From the NCBI GenBank assembly GCA_025055355.1, contig JANWYM010000235.1, forward strand, positions 1 through 6,576: DNA of 6,576 nt. The letters are read 5' to 3'. The DNA comes from Abditibacteriales bacterium (lineage in GTDB: Bacteria > Armatimonadota > Abditibacteriia > Abditibacteriales > JANWYM01). The position numbers and the translations under genes are program-made. Positions 1-5,653 of this stretch are shown piece after piece (within the stretch, counting starts at the first letter, position 1; each line of letters opens with the position of its first letter). The notes beneath the pieces are model-generated. The model ran no database searches, had not been told where the DNA came from, and saw only the letters and a list, made by a program, of their open reading frames with translations.

Positions 1-1
1 C

Positions 2-1654
2 CTGCAACTCGCCTTCCCCGAACGGGAGTGGGGCTGGCTGGGCAAACTGATGCCCAAGGCGATGGAAAAAGGCATTATGAAGCCCGAGTTCTACATCGCC
101 CTGGTCACCATGCACGGCACCATCATGGTGTTCTTCGTCCTCACAGCGGGGTTGACCGGTGGCTTCGGCAACTTTCTCATCCCCCTGAAAATTGGCGCGC
201 GGGACATGGCGTTCCCTTTTCTGAACATGCTCTCCTACTGGGTCTTTCTCGTCTCCTGCGTGGTGATGATGCTTTCCTTTGTGGTGGAAGGCGGCCCCGC
301 CGCAGCAGGGTGGACGGCGTATCCCCCCCTCAGCGCGCTGAAGGAAGCCGTGCCCGGCTCGGGGCTGGGGCAGACGCTCTGGCTGCTCAGCCTCGCCATT
401 TTCATCGCCTCCAGCCTCTTCGGTTCGTTGAACTACATCACGACCATTCTGAACATGCGGACGCGGGGCATGACCATGGGACGCCTGCCGCTCACCGTGT
501 GGGCTTTGTTCATCACGGCGATTCTGGGTCTGCTCTCCTTCCCCGTCCTCTTCGCGGCGGCTATCATGCTGCTCTTCGACCGCCATCTGGGAACGAGTTT
601 CTTCGTGCCCAGCGGGTTGTTCTTGGCGGGGAAGACTCTCGACCATCAAGGTGGCAACCCTATCCTCTGGCAGCACCTCTTCTGGTTCTTGGGACACCCC
701 GAAGTCTACATCGTCATCCTGCCGCCGATGGGGATGGCGTCGGATATATTGTCCACGCACGCCCGCAAGCCCATCTTCGGCTACAAGGCGATGGTCGCCT
801 CCATCCTGGCGATTGCGTTTCTGAGCTTCATCGTGTGGGGACACCACATGTTCGTCAGCGGCATGAACCCTTACTTGGGCGGCGTGTTTATGATGACGAC
901 CCTCCTCATCGCCGTCCCGTCAGCGATTAAGACCTTCAACTGGCTGACCACCCTGTGGCGCTCTAACATCCACTTCACAACGCCGATGCTGTTCGCCATC
1001 GGGTTCGTCTCGATTTTCGTCAGCGGCGGTTTGACCGGCGTGTTCTTGGGCAACCCGCCGGTGGACATTCAGTTGCACGACACCTACTTCGTCGTTGCCC
1101 ACTTCCACCTCGTCATGGGCAGCGCCGCGCTCTTCGGGCTGTTCGCCGCCATCTACCATTGGTTTCCCAAGATGTTCGGCAGGATGATGAGCGAGGTCGC
1201 GGGCAAATGGCACTTCTGGTTGACCTTCATCGGCGTCTACGGCGTCTTCTTCCCCATGCACTACCTTGGCTTTCGAGGAGTGACGCGGCGGTATTACGAT
1301 TACCAAGACCTCGAGGTGTTCGCGGGGATTATGCCCATGCAGCATGTGATTACCTTTGCCGCCTTGCTGACGGGGGCGGCGCAAGTGATCTTCTTCGTCA
1401 ACTTCCTGTGGAGCATGGTGAAAGGGCGCCGCGCCGAGAAGAACCCCTGGCGGGCGAACACCCTGGAGTGGCAAGCCGACTCGCCCCCCCCGCATGGCAA
1501 CTGGGGCCCCGAACTGCCCACCGTCTACCGCTGGCCCTACGATTACAGCCTGCCGGATGCGCCGGAGGACTTCGTCCCGCAAACGGTGTCCGACCTTGAC
1601 TTGAAAACCCCGGCGGACGGCAATGACAAGAAAAGAGACGAAAAGGAGCCGTAG
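2..1654 (+). CDS. ctaD: cytochrome c oxidase subunit I, aa3-type (5'-partial)
   Basis: Catalytic subunit of an A1-type heme-copper oxidase: a membrane protein that reduces O2 at the heme a3-CuB site and pumps protons. The frame is open from nt 2 (LQLAFPE..., the usual residues just before helix I-II), so the start lies off the window and the ATG at 50 is internal; 550 residues are visible. Key residues by nt: heme a ligand His at 113 (MHGTI); D-channel Asp in GARDMAFP; CuB His 695, channel Glu 701 and cross-linked Tyr 707 (HPEVY); CuB His pair 842 and 845 (GHHMF); K-channel Lys 929 (AIKTFNW); and HDTYFVVAHFHL with heme a3 His 1100 and heme a His 1106. The RRYYDY motif follows near 1290. All catalytic and channel residues checked are present, so it should be functional. 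The C-terminal tail is short and charged, with no fused subunit III. Stop codon TAG. It opens the visible part of the operon; subunit II is expected upstream. Confidence 0.97.
   Translation: MQLAFPEREWGWLGKLMPKAMEKGIMKPEFYIALVTMHGTIMVFFVLTAGLTGGFGNFLIPLKIGARDMAFPFLNMLSYWVFLVSCVVMMLSFVVEGGPAAAGWTAYPPLSALKEAVPGSGLGQTLWLLSLAIFIASSLFGSLNYITTILNMRTRGMTMGRLPLTVWALFITAILGLLSFPVLFAAAIMLLFDRHLGTSFFVPSGLFLAGKTLDHQGGNPILWQHLFWFLGHPEVYIVILPPMGMASDILSTHARKPIFGYKAMVASILAIAFLSFIVWGHHMFVSGMNPYLGGVFMMTTLLIAVPSAIKTFNWLTTLWRSNIHFTTPMLFAIGFVSIFVSGGLTGVFLGNPPVDIQLHDTYFVVAHFHLVMGSAALFGLFAAIYHWFPKMFGRMMSEVAGKWHFWLTFIGVYGVFFPMHYLGFRGVTRRYYDYQDLEVFAGIMPMQHVITFAALLTGAAQVIFFVNFLWSMVKGRRAEKNPWRANTLEWQADSPPPHGNWGPELPTVYRWPYDYSLPDAPEDFVPQTVSDLDLKTPADGNDKKRDEKEP
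1641..1648 (+). promoter_or_regulatory. Shine-Dalgarno site that sets the ctaA start
   Basis: AAAAGGAG lies inside the last codons of ctaD, 10 nt before the ATG at 1659. The other in-frame ATG at 1623 would add 12 charged residues and has no purine-rich site close upstream, so 1659 is preferred. Ribosomes terminating on ctaD (stop 1652-1654) would end right beside this start, which suggests translational coupling. Confidence 0.6.
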
Positions 1655-1658
1655 CCTC

Positions 1659-2753
1659 ATGGACTCTGCCGTCGCCCTCGAATTCACCAGCGGAAAACCC
1701 AAAGAATGGACAGTGAACCTGTGGCTGCACCGTTTCGCCGTCTTCACAGCAGCGGCGACGGTGTTCCTCATTGTCGCCGGCGCCGCAGTGACCAGCACCG
1801 GCTCCGGCGACGCCGTCCCCGATTGGCCTTTGTCCTACGGGACGTTGCTGCCGGAAATGTCTGGCGGCGTGCTGTTCGAGCATGGGCATCGCATGGTCGC
1901 GGGCTTCACCGCGTTGCTCATCACCCTCCTTGCCGTCTGGCTCTGGCGCAGTTCTTATCCCCGATGGCTGAAGATGTTGGGGCTTTTTGCTTTTCTCTGC
2001 GTGATCCAGCAAGCGTTGTTGGGCGGGTTGCGGGTGTTGGTCGTCTCTGATCCGCAGGTGCAGTCCACCGCCGTCACCCTCTTCAACGCGCCGCACGTCG
2101 CACCCGTGCGCATCGGCTTCGCCGTCGCCCACGCGACGCTGGCGCAAATCGTATTGTGCCTCGCTTTTGCCATCGCGTTGTTCACCTCACGCGGATTCGC
2201 CGTCAGCACAGCGTCGGAAGCGCCGCCGACTCGGGCAGGGTTGACCGCGAGTAGCCTTCTCATCATCACCACAACAGGCACGACGGTTCTCCTCTTCATT
2301 CAACTCATCCTCGGCGCGCTCATGCGTCATACCCAAGCGGGACTCATTATCCCGGACTTCCCTCTGTCCTTCGGGAAACTCATCCCGCCGTTCGGCGCGC
2401 TGCCGCACGACCCGAACGACCCGTTCCCGCTCACCTACCGCGAACTGCAATTCAAAGTTGCCATCCATTTTGCCCATCGCGTTGGTGCGCTGTTCATTGC
2501 GGCTGCCGTCACGACCACCGCGGTTCTGGTCTGGCGGCACTTCCGCCGCTGCGTGCCGCTGACGCGCTTGGCTTCCCTGCTGATGCTGCTGACGCTCGCG
2601 CAAATCACGTTAGGCGCGTGCGTGATCTGGACGGAACTCGCCGCGCCTGTCACAGTGGCGCACGTTGTCACAGGTGCATCCATTTTAGGTTTCAGCCTCT
2701 TGACAACGATTTGGAGTTGGCGTTTGAGACATTCCCATCAGGTGCTATCATGA
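1659..2753 (+). CDS. ctaA: heme A synthase (COX15/CtaA family)
   Basis: Oxidises the C8 methyl of heme O to a formyl group, giving heme A for subunit I; integral membrane protein. The 364 residues show the internal two-fold repeat of the family. First half: GxxVTSTGSG..PDWPLSYG (about 41-61), EHGHR (His75/His77) and VAHATLAQ (His158). Second half: GALMRHTQAGLIIPDFPLSFG (about 219-239), IHFAHR (His270/His273) and VAHVVTG (His335). His77, His158, His273 and His335 match the four conserved heme-binding histidines. About eight hydrophobic helices are apparent. The cysteine pair seen in Bacillus-type proteins (CPDWPLC) is replaced (VPDWPLS), as in cysteine-less members. The loop at about 129-151, between LGGLRVLVVS and His158, looks longer than usual. 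Start 1659 was chosen on the Shine-Dalgarno site; 1623 is the alternative and would overlap ctaD. The TGA stop overlaps the ctaB ATG. Confidence 0.93.
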   Translation: MDSAVALEFTSGKPKEWTVNLWLHRFAVFTAAATVFLIVAGAAVTSTGSGDAVPDWPLSYGTLLPEMSGGVLFEHGHRMVAGFTALLITLLAVWLWRSSYPRWLKMLGLFAFLCVIQQALLGGLRVLVVSDPQVQSTAVTLFNAPHVAPVRIGFAVAHATLAQIVLCLAFAIALFTSRGFAVSTASEAPPTRAGLTASSLLIITTTGTTVLLFIQLILGALMRHTQAGLIIPDFPLSFGKLIPPFGALPHDPNDPFPLTYRELQFKVAIHFAHRVGALFIAAAVTTTAVLVWRHFRRCVPLTRLASLLMLLTLAQITLGACVIWTELAAPVTVAHVVTGASILGFSLLTTIWSWRLRHSHQVLS

Positions 2754-3694
2754 AATCGTCTCTGAGCCTGACGTTGGAAGAGCAAGTGCAAGCGGCGTGT
2801 CCTGCGCCCAGCCTTTGCGAGAAGGCGTTGCGCAAAGGGGCAGACTACCTGTTGCTCATCAAACTACGCCTGTCCGCGCTGGCGTTGTTCACGGCAGCGA
2901 TCGGCTACTTGATGGCAACCAAGGGAGGAGTGAACTTCAAACACTTCGCCGTGACGATGCTGGGGGCGTTTGCTGTTATCGCCGCTGCCTGCGCTTTCAA
3001 TCAGGTGATGGAGAGAGACCGAGACGCCCAGATGCGCCGCACGGCAAACCGTCCGCTGCCCACCATGCGCATGTCGGTCATGGAGGCTGGGCTCGCTGCG
3101 GCTGTGATGTCGTTAGGAGGTTTGTTGCTTCTGTCAATCTCTGCGAACCTCCTCGCCGCCGCTCTCGCGTTGACGGCTCTGGTGCTGTATCTCGCGGCTT
3201 ACACGCCGTTGAAACCTATCTCGCCGCTGTGTAATTTTTTCGGCGCGGTGGCGGGAGCCATGCCCCCCCTGATAGGCTGGGCAGCGGTGCGCGGCAGCAT
3301 CCACGCCGAGGGATGGGCGCTGTTCGCCTTGCAGTTTCTCTGGCAGTTCCCGCATCTGTGGTCTATCGCCTGGGTCTATCACACCGACTACGCGCGGGCG
3401 GGCTTTCGCATCATGCCGGAGTTAGACGGGCACATCCCATCGGCGGCGCGCAAAATCGTGGCGGTCAGCGCGATGATGCTGCTTATCAGTCTCGTCCCGC
3501 TCTGGCGCGGGTCAGCCAGCCTCGTCGGCGCGACAGGCGTTGCCCTGCTGGGGCTGATGGTGGTCAAGCAAAGTGTTGACCTGTGGCGGAGGCAGAGCAA
3601 CGCCGCCGCCCGACAATTGATGTTGGGCGCGATGCTTTACCTGCCAGCGGTCATGACGATGATGCTACTGGACAAGATGATGCTGATGAAGTGA
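2750..3694 (+). CDS. ctaB: protoheme IX farnesyltransferase (heme O synthase)
   Basis: UbiA-superfamily membrane prenyltransferase that adds a farnesyl group to heme B to make heme O, the substrate of CtaA just upstream. 314 residues. The first allylic-diphosphate motif is N84-QVM-E88-R-D90-R-D92, followed by MRRTANRPLP to residue 104. YTPLKPISPL and GAVAGAMPPLIGWAA follow at about 151-179, then FLWQFPHLWSIAWVYHTDY (196-214) and AGFRIMP, holding the second Asp region around D213. About eight to nine hydrophobic helices. The start is the ATG at 2750, whose ATGA overlaps the ctaA stop, a classic coupled junction. The open frame extends further 5' into ctaA (to 2618), but that extension is unlike the family, since the conserved part begins near residue 30. 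The WQFPHLW..DY..AGF form recalls Bacteroidota-like CtaB proteins (from memory, not a search). Intact, with TGA stop. Confidence 0.94.
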   Translation: MKSSLSLTLEEQVQAACPAPSLCEKALRKGADYLLLIKLRLSALALFTAAIGYLMATKGGVNFKHFAVTMLGAFAVIAAACAFNQVMERDRDAQMRRTANRPLPTMRMSVMEAGLAAAVMSLGGLLLLSISANLLAAALALTALVLYLAAYTPLKPISPLCNFFGAVAGAMPPLIGWAAVRGSIHAEGWALFALQFLWQFPHLWSIAWVYHTDYARAGFRIMPELDGHIPSAARKIVAVSAMMLLISLVPLWRGSASLVGATGVALLGLMVVKQSVDLWRRQSNAAARQLMLGAMLYLPAVMTMMLLDKMMLMK

Positions 3695-3702
3695 TGCGCT
3701 TA

Positions 3703-3892
3703 GAGCCTATCCCAAAAACTCCCCTCCTTACTAAGGAGGGGTTGGCCGCCGTCAGCGGAATAACGGGAAGCTGCTTGCCATCCCAAAAATTCCCCTCCTT
3801 ACCAAGGAGGGGTTGGGGGAGGTTCAAAAGGGGGACACCAACCCCCTGTTATCCCCCTGGCGCAGAGGGACAGTCATTTTTGGGATAGGCTC
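3703..3892 (+). mobile_element. 190-bp MITE-like element with GAGCCTATCCC terminal inverted repeats
   Basis: The ends are perfect inverted repeats: AGAGCCTATCCCAAAAA at 3702-3718 and TTTTTGGGATAGGCTCT at 3877-3893. Taking GAGCC/GGCTC as the true tips, the element is flanked by TTA at 3700-3702 and 3893-3895, a 3-bp target duplication. GAG-starting ends with TNA duplications are known for the IS1031 group of the IS5 family; assignment to that group is inference. It encodes no credible protein, so it would be non-autonomous. Inside are two copies of a 37-nt repeat (3709-3745 and 3780-3816, two differences), each with a CCCCTCCTT...AAGGAGGGG hairpin. It fills the ctaB-ctaE1 gap; without it and one TTA copy the gap would be 28 nt. 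The strand is arbitrary. Confidence 0.75.
3709..3816 (+). repeat. 37-nt direct repeat with internal hairpins
   Basis: The two copies lie at 3709-3745 and 3780-3816, 71 nt apart, differing at two positions (C3719 versus T3790; T3732 versus C3803). Each begins ATCCCAAAAA, so the second carries an internal piece of the terminal repeat. Each contains a hairpin: 3721-3730 pairs with 3732-3741 (10 bp), and 3792-3800 pairs with 3804-3812 (9 bp). Neither hairpin is followed by a T-run, so neither is a clear intrinsic terminator. Confidence 0.8.
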
Positions 3893-3915
3893 TTAACGAT
3901 GATGAGGAGACACCT

Positions 3916-4578
3916 ATGATGTCACAACCTCTGGAAACCAAAACTCGCACCGTGAAGCCCACGAACGGCAGCGGCCAAAACGGCGGCTGGGGCGGTGACG
4001 GCGACCCCTGGCGCGGGGGGAACGAGTTTCCCATCCCCACCGGCAAAATCGGGCTTTGGCTGCTCCTTGCCGCCATCGTCATTATGTTTGCGGGCTTCAC
4101 CAGTGCGTATATCGTCCGCAGTGGCGCCGAGGACTGGCGTCCTCTGGTCATGCCAACTATCCTCTGGTTCAACTCCGCCGTGCTGGTGTTAAGCAGCCTG
4201 ACGATGCACCTGTCCCTGATGTCCGTGCGGAGCAGGTGGGGACAGGACGGCAAGTTGATGCTCTGGCTTTCCCTCACCGTTTTGCTGGGCATAGTCTTCT
4301 TAGGTGGACAGTGGACGGCGTGGCGGCAGTTGGTGCAGCAAGGGGTTTATTTGCACACCAACCCCGCCAGTTCGTTCTTCTATCTACTAACCGCCATGCA
4401 CGGCATCCACTTAATCGGTGGGTTGGCTTTTCTAATATACGTGTTAGCGCACGCGGCACGTCACCGCTACACGCCCAAACAACATCTCCCCGTCGAGCTA
4501 TGCGCGACTTACTGGCATTTTTTGGATGGGCTGTGGCTGTATCTTTTCGTGTTCCTTTTCATTATTCATCCCGGGTAG
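3916..4578 (+). CDS. ctaE: heme-copper oxidase subunit III paralogue lacking the helix-III Glu
   Basis: Subunit III-family membrane protein, 220 residues. Residues 1-40 are a hydrophilic, Gly-rich N-terminus (GSGQNGGWGGDGDPWRGG). Five helices follow at about 46-66, 80-100, 114-133, 152-178 and 197-217, the short five-helix form lacking the first two helices of mitochondrial-type subunit III. Family marks: FLGGQ at 128-132, TAMHGIHLIGG (His162, His165) and YWHFLDGLW (199-207). Where subunit III normally has a Glu (..QAYEW..), this protein reads QWTAW (132-136), so the Glu is Ala135. ATG 3916 is preceded by GAGGAG (3904-3909); ATG 3919 is an equally possible start. The ribosome site lies just outside the right end of the upstream MITE-like element. 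From memory, tandem paralogues of this kind occur in Bacteroidota and Acidobacteriota operons, where the first one lacks this Glu. Its exact role beside CtaE2 is not shown by the sequence. Stop codon TAG. Confidence 0.9.
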   Translation: MMSQPLETKTRTVKPTNGSGQNGGWGGDGDPWRGGNEFPIPTGKIGLWLLLAAIVIMFAGFTSAYIVRSGAEDWRPLVMPTILWFNSAVLVLSSLTMHLSLMSVRSRWGQDGKLMLWLSLTVLLGIVFLGGQWTAWRQLVQQGVYLHTNPASSFFYLLTAMHGIHLIGGLAFLIYVLAHAARHRYTPKQHLPVELCATYWHFLDGLWLYLFVFLFIIHPG

Positions 4579-4588
4579 GAACACCTTG

Positions 4589-4685
4589 GCACGTCAGCAC
4601 GTTAGGACGTTAGCAGGTTAGCACGTTGGCAGGTTGGCAGGTCGGCACGTTGGAACGTTCAGACCTGCCAACGTGCTAACCTGCC
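4589..4685 (+). repeat. degenerate 8-bp tandem array with a 22-bp perfect inverted repeat
   Basis: Nine consecutive 8-mers run from 4589 to 4660: GCACGTCA, GCACGTTA, GGACGTTA, GCAGGTTA, GCACGTTG, GCAGGTTG, GCAGGTCG, GCACGTTG, GAACGTTC (consensus GCACGTTR). The next 25 nt (4661-4685) hold units in the opposite orientation: 4663-4684 is the exact reverse complement of 4613-4634, a 22-bp stem with a 28-nt loop. A slipped register also pairs, 4633-4643 with 4662-4672 (11 bp, 18-nt loop). It lies entirely between ctaE1 and ctaE2. There is no T-run after the stem, so this is not a standard terminator. It could be an RNA-stability or processing element in the operon transcript; the function is unknown. 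Confidence 0.85.
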
Positions 4686-4720
4686 GTAGCCCGTCGCTCT
4701 GCGAGGGCGTCGCAGGCTAC
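4686..4720 (+). repeat. short GTAGCC...GGCTAC hairpin upstream of ctaE2
   Basis: GTAGCC (4686-4691) is the reverse complement of GGCTAC (4715-4720). Inside, CTGCGA (4699-4704) can alternatively pair with TCGCAG (4710-4715). It directly abuts the 8-bp array and ends 3 nt before the GGAGGAG ribosome site of ctaE2 (4724-4730). The GTAGC...GCTAC frame recurs in the structured core of the element at 5541-5628, hinting that both belong to a dispersed repeat family. It could affect access to the ctaE2 ribosome site; this is inference only. Confidence 0.5.
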
Positions 4721-4737
4721 TATGGAGGAGAAATACC

Positions 4738-5415
4738 ATGCACGAACCACACACCGTTCCGCTGGAGAAGGTCTTGCAATCCGACTGGGGAGGAGGCAAG
4801 TCACCCTATGCTGTGAGTTGGGGCAAGTTGATGATGTGGCTGTTCATCCTCTCGGACGCCTTCACCTTCGGCGGTTTGCTGGCGGGCTACGGCGCGCTGC
4901 GCGTCAGCAGCCGCCAATGGCCTGACGCGTCCGCTATCTTTGCTCTGCATATCGGCGGGAAGTCCGTGCCACTGCTGTTGATTGCCCTCATGACCTTCAT
5001 CCTGATTTGTAGCAGTTTCACGATGGCAATGGCGGTGGCGTCTGCCTACAAAGGACAGAAACAGCGGACGGCGAAGTTCTTGCTGCTGACGATACTGTTA
5101 GGACTGGTCTTTCTCGGCTGCCAAGCCTACGAGTGGAGCAACCTCATCCACGAAGGGCTGCGCCCGTGGCGCGCCCCGCAGGAAGCGCCGTTTCTGGGCA
5201 TCGCGCAGTTTGGCGCGTGCTTCTTCACCATTACGGGCTTTCACGGCTCGCACGTCCTCAGCGGCGTCATCTATCTGGCCATCATCGCCCTCCGCGTGTT
5301 GAGCGGGGTCTACGAGCGGCGCGGCTCTTATGAAGGTGTAGAGATCGCCGGGCTGTATTGGCACTTCGTTGACTTGGTATGGGTGTTCGTTTTCACCTTC
5401 TTCTACCTGTTCTAA
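4738..5415 (+). CDS. ctaE: cytochrome c oxidase subunit III (canonical)
   Basis: Structural subunit of the oxidase, 225 residues; in this family it stabilises subunit I and proton uptake. Five membrane helices at about 30-52, 78-100, 112-130, 153-186 and 205-225. Family marks: GLVFLGCQAYEWSNLIHEG (122-140), with the conserved Glu132 that the upstream paralogue lacks; GFHGSHVLSG (His169, His172); and the C-terminal YWHFVDLVWVFVFTFFYL signature (207-224), which ends the protein. The start ATG has a strong GGAGGAG site (4724-4730) 7 nt upstream; an ATG at 4722 is out of frame. The TAA stop (5413-5415) lies immediately beside the left end of the next MITE-like element and matches that element's expected target sequence. 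Upstream is a 159-nt repeat-filled gap after ctaE1. Confidence 0.94.
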   Translation: MHEPHTVPLEKVLQSDWGGGKSPYAVSWGKLMMWLFILSDAFTFGGLLAGYGALRVSSRQWPDASAIFALHIGGKSVPLLLIALMTFILICSSFTMAMAVASAYKGQKQRTAKFLLLTILLGLVFLGCQAYEWSNLIHEGLRPWRAPQEAPFLGIAQFGACFFTITGFHGSHVLSGVIYLAIIALRVLSGVYERRGSYEGVEIAGLYWHFVDLVWVFVFTFFYLF

Positions 5416-5416
5416 A

Positions 5417-5537
5417 GAGCCTATCCGAAAACTCTCCCCTCCTTGTCGCGGAGGTATCGGGGGAGATCCAGAGCCAGCCCAAAACCCCCCTTGGGTCCTC
5501 TTGATCGAGGGGGAGAGTAAGGTTGTCGGATAGGCTC
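5417..5537 (+). mobile_element. 121-bp MITE-like element at the ctaE2 stop codon
   Basis: Left end AGAGCCTATCCGAAAAC (5416-5432) and right end GTTGTCGGATAGGCTCT (5522-5538) are 17-bp inverted repeats with one mismatch. The tips match those of the 190-bp element after ctaB. The right tip is followed by TAA (5538-5540). On the left, TAA (5413-5415, the ctaE2 stop) is separated from GAGCC by one extra A, so a TAA target duplication with a one-base slip is likely but not perfect. A second end-like sequence, AGAGCCAGCCCAAAACC, lies inside at 5470-5486, the same internal-end arrangement as in the 190-bp element. There is no coding capacity, and no T-run that would make it a clear terminator. Confidence 0.68.
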
Positions 5538-5540
5538 TAA

Positions 5541-5628
5541 GAGGCTACCGACAACCGCGTAGCGCCGACATCCTGTCGGCACCCTACACAGGCGGGGAGC
5601 CTGCGCTACGCGGTTGTCGGATCGCCCC
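5541..5628 (+). mobile_element. 88-bp structured MITE-like element abutting the previous one
   Basis: The right end GGTTGTCGGATCGCCCC (5612-5628) matches the right end of the neighbouring element (5521-5537) at 14 of 17 positions, including the first 11. The left end GAGGCTACCGACAACC (5541-5556) is a one-deletion variant of the same end. TAA flanks both sides (5538-5540 and 5629-5631), and the left TAA is shared with the previous element. Inside, 5548-5564 and 5604-5620 are perfect 17-bp inverted repeats. These enclose two hairpins: 5564-5570 with 5574-5580 (7 bp) and 5589-5593 with 5599-5603 (5 bp). The whole could fold as a three-way junction. Non-coding. Confidence 0.65.
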
Positions 5629-5653
5629 TAAGTATCGAAAGGAGCAAACAAAT

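Noticed and set aside
50..52. ATG at 50 as the ctaD start
   Set aside because: The frame is open to the window edge and encodes LQLAFPE upstream, which belongs to the conserved N-terminal part of subunit I.
920..1798. Long antisense open frame across ctaD/ctaA
   Set aside because: GC-rich codon bias on the opposite strand produces such shadows; the protein has no recognisable domain or hydrophobic pattern and ctaD is well conserved there.
3721..3812. GC-rich hairpins CCCCTCCTT..AAGGAGGGG as intrinsic terminators
   Set aside because: No T-run follows either hairpin and both lie inside an operon-internal mobile element with the genes continuing downstream.
3583..3888. Open frame of about 100 codons running from the ctaB end through the 190-bp element
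   Set aside because: It overlaps ctaB in another phase and then reads through repeat DNA; composition and lack of a ribosome site fit a chance frame.
4589..4685. CRISPR-like array
   Set aside because: The units are only 8 bp and contiguous, with no spacers, and no cas genes are nearby.
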